From positions 186,001 through 250,000 of the forward strand of contig NZ_FUWS01000010.1 of the NCBI RefSeq assembly GCF_900167435.1: a stretch of DNA of 64,000 bases, in the 5' to 3' direction. The position numbers were made by a program, and so were the translations under genes. Source of the DNA: Marinactinospora thermotolerans DSM 45154. GTDB taxonomy: Bacteria > Actinomycetota > Actinomycetes > Streptosporangiales > Streptosporangiaceae. Position 1 is the stretch's first letter; each line of letters starts with the position of its first letter. Positions 16,876 through 25,691 of the stretch are shown here, piece by piece. The notes beneath the pieces are model-generated. The model worked only from the letters and a program-made list of their open reading frames with translations. It did not search any database and was not told the origin of the DNA.

Positions 16876-18423
16876 ATGCTCAACCTGTCGGTACTACTGG
16901 AGGACGGGGCCCGAAACCACCCCGACCGCGACGCCGTGGTCTTCGGTGACCTGCGCCTGAACTACGCGCTGGTGGACATGATCGCCAACCAGGTGGCCGA
17001 ACTCCTGGTCGCACGGGGCATCGAGCGCGGGGACAGGATCGCGATCGCCTCCCCCAACACCCCCTACTTCCCCTTCGTCTACTTCGGCGCGCTCAAGGCG
17101 GGCGCCGTCGTGGTCCCCCTCAACGTACTGCTGACCCCGCGCGAGATCGCCTACCACCTGCGCGACTCCGGCGCCAAGGCGCTGTTCGCGTTCACCGGGA
17201 CGCCGGATCTCCCGCTCGGGGAGCGCGCCTGGAAGGCGTTCAACGAGGTGGAGGGCTGCGAGGTCTACATCGACCTCCCGGCGACGCCCGGCGCCACCGA
17301 GTCGACGATCGAGGGCGCCGAGACGCTGTGGGCCGCGCTCGCCGGCCGTTCGGGACGTTTCGAGACGGTGCGCACCGAAGCCGACGACACCGCGGTCATC
17401 ATCTACACCAGCGGCACCACCGGTCAGCCCAAGGGGGCCCAGCTCACCCACGCCAACCTGCTGCTCAACGCGGTGGCCTCGAGCCGCCTGTTCGGCCGCG
17501 CGCCCAACGGCCACGACATCTTCCTCACCGTGCTGCCGCTCTTCCACATCTTCGGCCAGACCACGATGATGAACTGCGCCCTCTACCGGCAGGGGACGAT
17601 GGTCCTCCAGGCCCGTTTCGACGGCGACGAGACCCTCGCCCTCATGGAGAAGGAGGGCGTCACCATGTTCGCCGGCGTTCCCACCATGTACTGGGGACTG
17701 CTCGGCGCCAAGGGCGAACACGACATCGACAAGATCACCGGCACCCTGCACACCGCCGTGTCGGGCGGCTCGGCCCTGCCCGGCGAACTCGCCAAGCGGG
17801 TCAGGGATCGCTTCGGCGTCGACATCCTGGAGGGCTACGGGCTGTCCGAGACCTCGCCGGTCGTCTCGTTCAACGACCCCAGACGCAAGGCCAAGCCCGG
17901 TTCGATCGGGCTGCCGATCTGGGGGGTGGAGATGAGACTCGTGGACGCCGAGTTCAACGAGGTCGAGGGCGAGGGGCCCGGGGAGATCGCGGTACGCGGC
18001 CACTGCGTGATGAAGGGCTACCACCAACGGCCGGAGATCAACGAGCAGGTCCTGAAGGACGGGTGGTTCCGCACGGGCGACATCGCCCGGCGCGACGAGG
18101 AGGGCTTCTACTACATCGTCGACCGCTCCAAGGACATGATCATCCGCGGCGGTTACAACGTCTACCCCCGCGAACTGGAGGAGGTGCTGATGACGCACCC
18201 CGACGTGAGCCTGGCCGCCGTGGTGGGGGTGCCGCACGAGACCCACGGCGAGGAGATCAAGGCCTACGTGATCCGCCAGGAGGACGCCAGGGTGACCGAG
18301 CAGGAGCTCATCACCTGGGCCAAGGAGCGGCTGGCCGCCTACAAGTACCCGCGCCTGGTCGAGTTCCGCGACGAGCTGCCGATGACCGCCACCGGCAAGA
18401 TCCTCAAGCGCGAGCTGCGCTGA
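16876..18423 (+). CDS. Long-chain fatty acid--CoA ligase (AMP-binding)
   Basis: A 515-residue acyl-adenylate-forming enzyme of the FadD group, which activates a carboxylic acid with ATP and joins it to CoA. The P-loop is YTSGTTGQPKGA (~residues 177-188). It is followed by LPLFHIFGQT, SGGSALPGEL, EGYGLSETSP, GWFRTGDIARRDEEGFYYIVDRSKDMI and the C-terminal catalytic lysine in ATGKILKREL. GGYNVYPRELEEVL is the hinge region. Length and motifs match long-chain rather than acetyl-CoA ligases; the exact acid cannot be told. The ATG at 16876 follows TGGAGGAGG. A palindrome just upstream suggests repression by a fatty-acid-responsive regulator. Confidence 0.93.
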   Translation: MLNLSVLLEDGARNHPDRDAVVFGDLRLNYALVDMIANQVAELLVARGIERGDRIAIASPNTPYFPFVYFGALKAGAVVVPLNVLLTPREIAYHLRDSGAKALFAFTGTPDLPLGERAWKAFNEVEGCEVYIDLPATPGATESTIEGAETLWAALAGRSGRFETVRTEADDTAVIIYTSGTTGQPKGAQLTHANLLLNAVASSRLFGRAPNGHDIFLTVLPLFHIFGQTTMMNCALYRQGTMVLQARFDGDETLALMEKEGVTMFAGVPTMYWGLLGAKGEHDIDKITGTLHTAVSGGSALPGELAKRVRDRFGVDILEGYGLSETSPVVSFNDPRRKAKPGSIGLPIWGVEMRLVDAEFNEVEGEGPGEIAVRGHCVMKGYHQRPEINEQVLKDGWFRTGDIARRDEEGFYYIVDRSKDMIIRGGYNVYPRELEEVLMTHPDVSLAAVVGVPHETHGEEIKAYVIRQEDARVTEQELITWAKERLAAYKYPRLVEFRDELPMTATGKILKRELR

Positions 18424-18521
18424 CCGACGCGGCCGGCGGCCCTCGACGCGGCCCCACTTCCGTTTGCGCGCCGGATCGGCGGGCAGGGCGGTGAGGGTCG
18501 CCGTCCCATGAGGGGGTCAGC

Positions 18522-19010
18522 ATGGCCGATCGAGCGCCCTCGCGCTCCCGTCAGACGGGTGCTGCCGTCGCCTTCGCACTCGCGGTCCTGGCGACGGCCG
18601 CCATCGGCGGGGCCGCCGCGAGCGGGTCGGCGGAGGTCTACGCCCGGTTGACGTTGCCTTCCTGGGCACCGCCGCAGTGGCTGTTCGGCCCCGCCTGGAC
18701 CGTGCTGTACGTTCTGATGGCGTTGGCGGGCTGGCTGGTCTGGCGTTCCGCCGGACTGCGCGGGGCGCCCGTCGCGTTCGCCCTCTACGCTCTCCAGTTG
18801 CTGCTCAACGCGGCCTGGACGCCGTTGTTCTTCGCGGCGGGGCGCTATGGCGCGGCCCTGGTCGACATCACGGTCCTGGGCGTGGCCCTCGCGGTGCTGA
18901 TCGCGCTCTTCGCCCGCCACAGCCGGGTGGCGGCGGTGGCGCTCGTCCCCTATCTGGTGTGGGTGGCCTACGCGGGCGCGCTCAACGGGGCGATCGTCGT
19001 GTTGAACTGA
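18522..19010 (+). CDS. TspO/MBR family membrane protein
   Basis: A 162-residue protein with five transmembrane segments and TspO signatures: LTLPSWAPPQWLFGPAWTVL in the first loop and helix 2, YALQLLLNAAWTPLFF in helix 3, and VPYLVWVAYAGALNGAIVVLN at the end. TspO proteins bind tetrapyrroles and steroids and have been linked to porphyrin handling and stress. The usual start would be shorter, so the first ~15 residues are a polar extension. The ATG at 18522 follows GAGGGGG. It converges on a zinc-ribbon gene, and a terminator overlaps both stops. Confidence 0.92.
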   Translation: MADRAPSRSRQTGAAVAFALAVLATAAIGGAAASGSAEVYARLTLPSWAPPQWLFGPAWTVLYVLMALAGWLVWRSAGLRGAPVAFALYALQLLLNAAWTPLFFAAGRYGAALVDITVLGVALAVLIALFARHSRVAAVALVPYLVWVAYAGALNGAIVVLN

Positions 19011-19030
19011 CCCCTCTCACGAGAGGGGTC
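19009..19030. terminator. Hairpin overlapping two convergent stop codons
   Basis: gacccctctc and gagaggggtc form a ten-base inverted repeat with almost no loop. It spans the TspO stop (19008-19010) and the stop of the minus-strand zinc-ribbon gene (19017-19019). It is likely a shared terminator built into coding sequence. Confidence 0.6.
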
Positions 19031-19241
19031 TCCACTGGGAGTCGCAGACGGTGCACCTGAACTCGATGCGTTTGCCGCAGGCCTTGCAGTGCGGTCCCGG
19101 ACTGTAGTCGTCGAGGTGCTCCGCGTGCCGGTCGGCGAAGTAGCGCAGATCGACACAGACGTTGCAGCGGATGAGGACGTTGGTCGGGCTCTTGGGCCAG
19201 GGGTAGTCCGGTTCGATCGGATGGTCCTCGACTGTGACCAC
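19017..19241 (-). CDS. Small zinc-ribbon protein
   Basis: A 74-residue protein with four metal-type cysteine pairs or singles: RCNVCVDLRY, HCKACGKRIEF and RCTVCDSQW. The pattern suggests one or two zinc ribbons. The first part is acidic (EDHPIEPDYPWP). The GTG at 19241 is chosen because GGAGG lies four bases upstream. The frame is open to 19607 but crosses the promoter region and antisense of nothing recognisable. I do not recognise the family; a nucleic-acid-associated or protein-interaction role is typical of such proteins but unproven here. Confidence 0.65.
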   Translation of the reverse strand: MVTVEDHPIEPDYPWPKSPTNVLIRCNVCVDLRYFADRHAEHLDDYSPGPHCKACGKRIEFRCTVCDSQWRPLS

Positions 19242-19374
19242 GTGTCCTCCCCCACTCCGTCTCCGACGCGCGCGGACCGCTGCGTCGTCCCTGCGCGCCT
19301 CGGACCCCTCCGACATCGGTCCATTCCCGCCAACACTCACGGAGAACCGTCGCCCGGTCAAGGAGAGACCGCCG

Positions 19375-20412
19375 TCACGGTCGCCTCCGCGCGCACCAGG
19401 CCGCCAGTTCCCCCACCCGTCCGGCGGCTTCGGCCAGGCGCGCCACCGGCACGGTCCCATCGGAGAGGGCGGCGAAGATCCGCTCCACCGTGGCCCCGAA
19501 GATCTTCTCGTCGCTGCCGCCCGCCTCGTGTGGGTTGCCCAGGCACAGCAGGTCGGCTCCGGCGCGTAGCGCGCCGACCGCGCCGTCGGCGATCCCGTCG
19601 AGTTCACCGCGTCCCAGGTGACGTGCCACCGCGCGCATGTCCAGCGCGTCGGTCACGGCGACCCCCTCGAAGCCCAGTTCGCCGCGGAGCAGGGCGTAGG
19701 CGCCGGGTTCGAGGCTGGCCGGGGCCTCGCCCAGCGCGGGCACCCGGATGTGCCCGACCATGACCATGCGCGCTCCCGCCTGGATCGCGGCGGCGAACGG
19801 CGGCAGCTCCCGCCGGCGCAGGGTCGCGAGGTCGACGTCGACCACGGGGAGGGCGAGGTGGGAGTCGACCTCGGTGTCGCCGTGGCCGGGGAAGTGCTTG
19901 GCCGCCGCCGCGACCCCCGCCTCCTGGAGACCGCGGATGAAGGCGGTGCCGTGCCCGGCCACCTCCCGCGGATCGGCTCCGAACGCCCGCGGCCCGATGA
20001 CGGGGTTGCGCGGGTTGACGTTGACGTCCACGACCGGCGCGAGCGCGGCGTCGATGCCGACCCCGCGGAGTTCCCTGCCCATCGCGTGGGCGACGGCGCG
20101 GGTGCGGGCGAGGTCTCCCGTGGCGCCGAGCTCCCCGTGCCCGGGGTAGGGCGACCCCTGGGCCGCGTGCAGCCGGGTGACCCGCCCGCCCTCCTCGTCC
20201 GAGGCGAGGACCAGGTCGGAGCGGAGCCCGTGCAGCGTCTGGGACAGCGCCGCCGGGTCGTCGATGAGGTTGGGGCCGAAGTACAGTACGGCGCCCGTCC
20301 CCTCGCCGACCGCCCGGGCCAGCCACCCCGGTGGCTCGGTGCCCACGAACCCGGGCATGAGCACCTGGTGGACCATCCGCACGATCCGTGGATCACGGCG
20401 CGGTTCCGTCAT
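19375..20412 (-). CDS. Glycoside hydrolase family 3, beta-N-acetylhexosaminidase type
   Basis: A 345-residue, single-domain, cytoplasmic family 3 glycosidase close to NagZ/DasD. The signature KHFPGHGDT carries the His/Asp dyad that replaces a protein acid/base in the N-acetylglucosaminidases. The nucleophile Asp is in VTDALDM. LASDEEGGRVTRLH and GHIRVPAL are family motifs. It probably cleaves N-acetylglucosamine from imported chito-oligosaccharides or muropeptides. The ATG at 20412 is used. The GTG at 20418, which overlaps the permease stop as GTGA, is an alternative start. It is last in the ABC transporter operon, the same place as dasD in Streptomyces. Confidence 0.9.
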   Translation of the reverse strand: MTEPRRDPRIVRMVHQVLMPGFVGTEPPGWLARAVGEGTGAVLYFGPNLIDDPAALSQTLHGLRSDLVLASDEEGGRVTRLHAAQGSPYPGHGELGATGDLARTRAVAHAMGRELRGVGIDAALAPVVDVNVNPRNPVIGPRAFGADPREVAGHGTAFIRGLQEAGVAAAAKHFPGHGDTEVDSHLALPVVDVDLATLRRRELPPFAAAIQAGARMVMVGHIRVPALGEAPASLEPGAYALLRGELGFEGVAVTDALDMRAVARHLGRGELDGIADGAVGALRAGADLLCLGNPHEAGGSDEKIFGATVERIFAALSDGTVPVARLAEAAGRVGELAAWCARRRP

Positions 20413-20414
20413 CG

Positions 20415-21266
20415 TCACCCCTTCACCGCTCCCGAGACCAGCCCTGAGACCAGTCCCCGTTGGACGAACAGGAAGAACGCCATGACCGGGAGGGTGATGA
20501 TCGTCGACGCCGCCATGACCGCGCCCCAGTCGGTGGTGTTCTGGCCGAAGAACTGCCGCAGTCCCACCGCGACCGTGTACTTCTCGCCGTCGTTCATGAA
20601 CGTCAGCGCCAGGATGAACTCGTTCCAGGCGGTGATGAAGGAGAAGATGCTGGTGGCCACCAGCCCCGGGGCCACCAGGGGGAACAGCACCGACCAGAAC
20701 ATCCGCCCCCACGACGCTCCGTCGATGTAGGCGGCCTCCTCGACCTCGGCCGGCACCGCCGCGACGAAGCCGCGCAGCATCCAGATCGCGAAGGGCAGCG
20801 ACAGCGCGACGTAGACGAGCGCGAGTCCCCACAGCGAGTTCAGCATGTTCAGGTCGCGGGCGAGCAGGAACAGCGAGATGACCAGGGCCTCGAGCGGGAC
20901 CATCTGGATGACGAGCACCATCACCAGGACCGTGGTGCGCAACCGGAACCGGAAGCGCGCCACCGCGACCGCGGCGAACAGCGCGAGCAGGCTGCTCCCG
21001 ACGACCGTGAGCAGCGCGACGAAGAGGGAGTTACCGAGATAGGTGAGGAAGCCGCCCCGGGTGAACACGCCCACGAAGTGGTCCAGGGTGGGGTCGGCCG
21101 GGAACAGCGCGTCGGTCCCCGACCCGGATCGCCGCGACAGCGCGCTGGAGAGCATGAAATAGGCGGGGAACAGCGTGAACAGGAGGACGGCCGCCACCGC
21201 CGCCCCTTTGCCGAAGGCGACGGCGGTGCGGCGGCCGGACGGCGCGCGGTCCGTGGTGGCGGTCAT
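20415..21266 (-). CDS. Sugar ABC transporter permease (MalG/DasC type)
   Basis: A 283-residue inner-membrane permease with six predicted helices. The EAA loop that docks the ATPase is clear: EVEEAAYIDGASWGRMFWSVLFPLVAPG. The second motif, TWNEFILAL-like (FITAWNEFILALTFM), and the C-terminal GLVSGAVKG end are typical of MalG-type carbohydrate permeases. Its ATG at 21266 overlaps the stop of the partner permease (ATGA), so they are translationally coupled. No ATPase gene is present, so it probably borrows a shared MsiK-type ATPase, as other actinobacterial sugar importers do. Confidence 0.93.
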   Translation of the reverse strand: MTATTDRAPSGRRTAVAFGKGAAVAAVLLFTLFPAYFMLSSALSRRSGSGTDALFPADPTLDHFVGVFTRGGFLTYLGNSLFVALLTVVGSSLLALFAAVAVARFRFRLRTTVLVMVLVIQMVPLEALVISLFLLARDLNMLNSLWGLALVYVALSLPFAIWMLRGFVAAVPAEVEEAAYIDGASWGRMFWSVLFPLVAPGLVATSIFSFITAWNEFILALTFMNDGEKYTVAVGLRQFFGQNTTDWGAVMAASTIITLPVMAFFLFVQRGLVSGLVSGAVKG

Positions 21267-22246
21267 CGCAGCTCCTCGTCCCGGAACAGGGCCCGCAGGT
21301 AGACGATGGTGATGGCGAGCAGCATCAACGTGAGCAGGACCGCGATCGCGGATCCGAGCCCGTAGCTCTGCTGGGAGAAGGAACGCACGTAGGACCACAC
21401 CCCGAAGTTGAGCACCTCGGCGTTGGATCCCGCCCCTCCCGGCATCAGGTAGACCTGAGCGAACACCTTGAAGTCCCAGATCGTGGACAGGATCGTGACG
21501 ACCGCGAACACGGGCCGGATCGTCGGCACGGTCACCCGCCAGAAACGCTGCCAGGCGTTGGCGCCGTCCAGCAGCGCGGCCTCGTGGAGTTCGCGCGGGA
21601 TGGTGAGCAGCCCCGCCAGGACCGTGACCGCGACGAACGGGAAACCGTGGTGGACGATGTTGAGGGTGACGATCGCGTAGAAGGTCAGCCTCTCGGTGAA
21701 CCAGTTGAATCCCTCGGGCCCGATCAGGCCGAGGGCGTGCAGGGCCTGGAACACCAGGCCGCGGTCGACGTCGAAGATCCAGATCCACACGTAGGTGCTG
21801 GTGACCGCGGGCATGGCCCAGGCGACCATGATGCAACCGGTGACCACCGTGCGCCATAGAGGGCTCAGCGACCTCAGGAGCAGGGCGATGAGCGTGCCGA
21901 GGACGACCGTCCCACCGACCGCGAACACCGCGAACACCGCGGTGTTGGGAAGCGCCACCGTCCACAGGTAGGGGTCGGTGAGGAGCTCGACGTAGTTGTC
22001 CAGGCCGTTGTAGTCCGGCTGGCCGGAGACGACGTTGTCCAACCCGTAGTCCTGGAACGACAGCCACACCACCCGCGCCAGCGGATACATCAGCAGCACG
22101 CCGATGGCCAGCAGGGCCGGCGCGAGCAGCGCCCAGGGCCGTACGAGCCGTCGGGTCCTGGCGGACAGCCGGCGGGACGGGGCGGGGCGGGGGCCGCCGG
22201 GGCCGGCCGCGGGAGCGGCCGGCCTGGTGAGGACGGGTCTGGCCAC
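21263..22246 (-). CDS. Sugar ABC transporter permease (MalF/DasB type)
   Basis: A 327-residue permease with six transmembrane helices after a Pro/Arg-rich N-terminal tail of ~35 residues. The EAA loop is ELHEAALLDGANAWQRFWRVTVPTIRP. WLSFQDYGLDN in the first periplasmic loop and IWDFKVFAQVYLMPGG are typical of MalF-type carbohydrate permeases. The GTG at 22246 lies three bases after the stop of the binding protein gene and the stop overlaps the next permease, so binding protein, two permeases and glycosidase form one operon. Confidence 0.93.
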   Translation of the reverse strand: MARPVLTRPAAPAAGPGGPRPAPSRRLSARTRRLVRPWALLAPALLAIGVLLMYPLARVVWLSFQDYGLDNVVSGQPDYNGLDNYVELLTDPYLWTVALPNTAVFAVFAVGGTVVLGTLIALLLRSLSPLWRTVVTGCIMVAWAMPAVTSTYVWIWIFDVDRGLVFQALHALGLIGPEGFNWFTERLTFYAIVTLNIVHHGFPFVAVTVLAGLLTIPRELHEAALLDGANAWQRFWRVTVPTIRPVFAVVTILSTIWDFKVFAQVYLMPGGAGSNAEVLNFGVWSYVRSFSQQSYGLGSAIAVLLTLMLLAITIVYLRALFRDEELR

Positions 22247-22249
22247 GGC

Positions 22250-23527
22250 TCACCCGTCTCCGTTGAGTGTCTTCTCGATCGTCTCGGCGGCGGTGGCGGA
22301 GGCCTCCTCGACCGAGGCGTCACCGGACAGGATCGACTGGACCATCGTCTGCAGGACCTTCTGCCCCTGCACCTTGCCGTAGGCGGGGGTGACGGGGACC
22401 CCGCGCCCGGCCTGGCTCATCTGCACCGCGAACGGACGGATCAGCGGATCCTCGGACTCGGCGTAGCGGGCGAGCTGTTCCTGTTTGCCGGGCAGGTAGG
22501 TGGTCTCCTCGGTCCAGCGCCGCGCGTACTCGTCACTCGTCAGAAGCTGGACGTACTCCCAGGCCAGGTCCTGGTCCTCCGACCCGTTGAACACCGACAG
22601 GTGGGACCCGCCCAGGAAGCTCGGGCTGTGGCCGCCCTCGGGCCCGGGGATCGGGAAGGCCGCGACGCGCCCTTCGAGGTCGGGGTTGGCCTCAAGGATC
22701 GCCTTGGGGGTCCAGCTTCCGGAGATCGCCATGGCGACCTTCCCGTCGACGAAGTTGTCCTGGACGTCGGTCTCCAGCCAGGTGGCCGCGCCGGTGGAGG
22801 ACAGGCCGTCCTTCAGGGCGAGGTCGGTGAAGAAGGTGATCCCCTCACGCGCCTGGGGACTGTCGATGCCGGAGGTCCACGTCCCGTCGTCCCCCTGTTC
22901 GGCGATGTCGCCCCCGGCTCCCCAGACGAAGGGGAGGAGGGAGTACTCGGCGCCCCCGGGAACGGGGAAGGCGATCATGTCCTCCTCGGCGTCCTTGATC
23001 GTGAGCGCGGCCTCGCGCAACTGCTCCCAGTCGCGCGGCTCTTCGAGACCGTGCTCCTCGAAGACGTCGGTGCGGTAGAGGACCGCCCGCACCGCGGCGT
23101 GCCAGGGCACCCCGTAGAGCCGGTCCTCGACGGTGCCGGCCTCGATCAGCCCGGGAACGTAGGCGCTGGTGTCACCGACCCGGTCGGTGATGTCGGCCAG
23201 GGCGCCGGCCTGGGCGAACTCCGGTGTCCAGGTGGTGCCGACCTCGGCGACGTCGGGCATGGTGTCGCCGGCGATCGCGGTGACGAACTTGTCGTGGGCG
23301 TCGGCCCACGGGATGAACTCGACGTTGACGGTGGCGCCGGTGCGTTCCTCGAAGTCCGCGGCGACCTCGTCGAAGAACGCCGAGGCGTCGGGGTGGGTGC
23401 CCTCCATGATCCACACGTCCAGCGTTCGTTCTCCCCCGCCGCTGGAATCGCCACCCGCGCAGGCGCTCAGCGCCAGTATGAGAGCCGTGCTCGCGGCGGT
23501 GGCGGACAGGATGCGTTTCTGACCCAT
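22250..23527 (-). CDS. Sugar ABC transporter substrate-binding lipoprotein (DasA/NgcE type)
   Basis: A 425-residue extracellular solute-binding protein, family 1. The signal peptide ends at the lipobox LSACAGG (Cys ~22). Typical features are ERTLDVWIMEG, the FVTAIAGDTMPDVAEVGTTW hinge, YGVPWHAAVRAVLYRTDVFEE and the C-terminal VQSILSGDASVEEA. The ATG at 23527 is chosen for GGGAGGG upstream and because the lipoprotein signal then starts properly (MGQKRILSAT). The frame runs on to 23620. Pairing with a GH3 N-acetylglucosaminidase-like gene suggests chitobiose or a related amino-sugar oligosaccharide as ligand; this is inferred. Confidence 0.9.
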   Translation of the reverse strand: MGQKRILSATAASTALILALSACAGGDSSGGGERTLDVWIMEGTHPDASAFFDEVAADFEERTGATVNVEFIPWADAHDKFVTAIAGDTMPDVAEVGTTWTPEFAQAGALADITDRVGDTSAYVPGLIEAGTVEDRLYGVPWHAAVRAVLYRTDVFEEHGLEEPRDWEQLREAALTIKDAEEDMIAFPVPGGAEYSLLPFVWGAGGDIAEQGDDGTWTSGIDSPQAREGITFFTDLALKDGLSSTGAATWLETDVQDNFVDGKVAMAISGSWTPKAILEANPDLEGRVAAFPIPGPEGGHSPSFLGGSHLSVFNGSEDQDLAWEYVQLLTSDEYARRWTEETTYLPGKQEQLARYAESEDPLIRPFAVQMSQAGRGVPVTPAYGKVQGQKVLQTMVQSILSGDASVEEASATAAETIEKTLNGDG

Positions 23528-23784
23528 GAACCCTCCCGTCCTCGCCGCCACGGGATGCGCGGCGACGTGCGGTCGTCGTCTTCTTCTCCCGTCCTGGGGA
23601 CGTGTAAGAAACCTACGCAAAATCCAGGAGGCTGTGAAGTAAACAACAAAAAATCACCGCACACCCACCATGACCACCATGAGTCACCGTACATCGACAG
23701 AGAGCAAGAGGGAATCACCGTCGCGGGTGGCGCCCGGACCGGTCTTCCGCCCCATCACGACGAGCCCCCGGCCGTGGACGACAA

Positions 23785-23822
23785 CGGGCGTGCCCCGGCC
23801 GTCACCGGCCGGGGCACGCCCG
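23785..23822 (-). terminator. Terminator of the 10-methyl fatty acid operon
   Basis: A perfect 16-base stem (cgggcgtgccccggcc / ggccggggcacgcccg) with a six-base loop, 23 bases beyond the stop at 23845. The rest of the 317-base gap (23528-23844) is AT-richer near 23590-23660 and probably holds the ABC operon promoter. It includes GTAAGAAACCTAC, an imperfect inverted repeat. I see no DasR-type site. Confidence 0.75.
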
Positions 23823-23844
23823 TATCGCCACCGCGCCGGTGGCC

Positions 23845-24309
23845 CTACTCGGCCGACCCCGAGGCGATCCGCAACGTCGAGATCAGCTCGGCCGGCTTGT
23901 AGACCGCCTGGCCGATCGCCGCGCAGAAGGCGGCGAGCATGTGCAGGAAAACCAGCGGGTCGCCACGGGTGAAACGCTCCGCCGCCTCGTGTTCGCCGAC
24001 GGAGTGCGCCTCCCAGGCGGTGACGACCGCGAACTCCAGTTCGGGCTCCAAGATGTCGGCGACCGTCCGGGCCACCGCCTCGCGGGAGTCCGCAGGCTTC
24101 CACACCACCCCGGTCTCCTGCACCCGTCGGGTGAGGAACGAGGCGTAGACCTTCAGCTCCGAGGTGACATCGTCGATCCCGCCGGAGCGCTCTGCTTCGG
24201 CCACCGCCGCGCCCACCGCGTCACGGTCCTTGCGCACATAGGCGTCGACGAGGGAGATGGCGAGCTGCGTGACGCCGTCCGCGTCATTGGTCCCAGGCAT
24301 GTCCTCCAT
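23845..24309 (-). CDS. Conserved hypothetical protein, third gene of the tms-like operon
   Basis: A 154-residue soluble, mostly helical, acidic protein (Glu/Asp/Ala-rich). There is no signal peptide, membrane helix or metal motif. Recognisable stretches are LVDAYVRKDRDAVGAAVAEAE and AWEAHSVGEHEAAERF. It follows the methyltransferase gene by 65 bases and precedes a strong terminator, so it is the last gene of the operon. A third gene of unknown role (tmsC) accompanies tmsAB in some actinomycetes. I cannot confirm from sequence that this is it. The start could also be the ATG three codons later. Confidence 0.65.
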   Translation of the reverse strand: MEDMPGTNDADGVTQLAISLVDAYVRKDRDAVGAAVAEAERSGGIDDVTSELKVYASFLTRRVQETGVVWKPADSREAVARTVADILEPELEFAVVTAWEAHSVGEHEAAERFTRGDPLVFLHMLAAFCAAIGQAVYKPAELISTLRIASGSAE

Positions 24310-24374
24310 GATGCCCGCCCGGCCGCGGCGCCGAACACCGCGGACCGGGCCGCTCCCCCCCGATCGCGAACGGG

Positions 24375-25646
24375 TCAGCCGCGCCGCGGCTCGAAGTCCG
24401 GGCGCAGCGGCATGCCCGAGTCGTCACCGTCCAGCTTGACGCCGAGGATCTGGTGGAGCTGGACCACGTTCTTCTCGAACCCCAGCACACAGCCCGCCAT
24501 GTACAGCCGCCACACCCGCGCGGTCCCCTCGCCGACCTCGGCGACCGCCGCGTCCCAGTTGCGGTCCAGGTTGGCCGACCAGTCACGCAACGTCAGCGCG
24601 TAGTGCTCACGCAGGTTCTCCTGATGCCGGATCTCGAACCCGGCGTCGTTCATCTGCGCCTGGAGCCACCCGGGCCCCTCCAGCTCCCCGTCGGGGAAGA
24701 CATAGCGGTTGATCACCCCTCCCGGCACCATCGCGGGAAGGTCGTTGCGGGGGCGCGTGATGCAGTGGTTGAGCAGCCGGCCGCCGGGCTTCAGCTTCGC
24801 GTACAGCGAGGCGAAGTAGTCCGGCACGTTCTTCTTGCCGATGTGCTCGGTCAGGCCGATGGAGCTGATCCGGTCGAAGACGCCGTCGGGGACGTTGCGG
24901 TAGTCCATGTGGCGCACCTCGGCGAGGTCGCCCAGCCCCTCCTGGGCGATCTTCTTCTGCGCCCACTCGGCCTGCTCCTTGGACAGCGTCACCCCCAGCG
25001 CCTTGACGCCGTGCTCACGGGCGGCGTGGATGACCATGCCGCCCCAGCCACAGCCCACGTCCAGCAGCCGCATCCCCTTGGCCAGCCCGAGTTTGCGCGA
25101 GACCAGCTCGTACTTGTGGAACTGGGCCTCCTCAAGGGAGGCGACCGGTGTGGGGTAGACGGCGCAGGTATAGGTCATGGACGGCCCCAGCACCATCTCG
25201 TAGAAGGCGTTGGAGACGTCGTAGTGGTGGTGGATGACCTCGGCGTCGCGCTCCTTCGAATGCCGCCGCCCACGCTCCAGCAGCCGGGAGCGGCGCATCT
25301 CCTGTGGAGGCGGCGGTACGCGGTTGACGAACTTGACCCAGCCGATGTCCTTGGCGATGGCGAGGAAGTCGCGAAGCCTGACCCCGTCACCGAAGGCGAT
25401 CTCCGACATCCGCTTGAGCGCGGTGTACATGTCCCCTTCGAGATCGATGTGCCCCGCGACGTAGGCCCGGGTCAGGCCGAGCGCCCCCGGGGACTGGGCG
25501 AGGTAGTTGAGCGCCACCGGGGTACGCACGACGAGGGTGATCTCGCTTTCGGGATCTCCCGAGGTGCTGCCGTCGTAGGCGCGGAACCGAACAGGGGCGT
25601 CAGCCCCGACGACCCGCTCGAAGATCTCCGCCAGCCGCATTACCAT
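24375..25646 (-). CDS. tmsB: Fatty acid methyltransferase, cyclopropane synthase family (TmsB/BfaB-like)
   Basis: A 423-residue SAM-dependent methyltransferase of the cyclopropane-fatty-acyl-phospholipid synthase family. A ~130-residue N-terminal lipid-binding domain is followed by the catalytic domain starting HHHYDVSNAFYEMVLG. The SAM site is LLDVGCGWGG; GVTLSKEQAEWA and SSIGLTEHIG are family motifs. It lies 45 bases after an FAD-dependent oxidoreductase on the same strand. That pairing (tmsA-tmsB, also called bfaA-bfaB) makes 10-methyl branched acids such as tuberculostearate: the methyltransferase adds a methylene at the delta-9 double bond and the partner reduces it. A true cyclopropane synthase is the alternative. 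Confidence 0.88.
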   Translation of the reverse strand: MVMRLAEIFERVVGADAPVRFRAYDGSTSGDPESEITLVVRTPVALNYLAQSPGALGLTRAYVAGHIDLEGDMYTALKRMSEIAFGDGVRLRDFLAIAKDIGWVKFVNRVPPPPQEMRRSRLLERGRRHSKERDAEVIHHHYDVSNAFYEMVLGPSMTYTCAVYPTPVASLEEAQFHKYELVSRKLGLAKGMRLLDVGCGWGGMVIHAAREHGVKALGVTLSKEQAEWAQKKIAQEGLGDLAEVRHMDYRNVPDGVFDRISSIGLTEHIGKKNVPDYFASLYAKLKPGGRLLNHCITRPRNDLPAMVPGGVINRYVFPDGELEGPGWLQAQMNDAGFEIRHQENLREHYALTLRDWSANLDRNWDAAVAEVGEGTARVWRLYMAGCVLGFEKNVVQLHQILGVKLDGDDSGMPLRPDFEPRRG

Positions 25647-25691
25647 TCCCTTCTCGCCGCACGTCGCCCCGTCCCTGCCCGGGACGGCGTG

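Noticed and set aside
23528-23844. DasR (dre) site before the sugar importer
   Set aside because: No sequence close to ACTGGTCTAGACCACT was seen.
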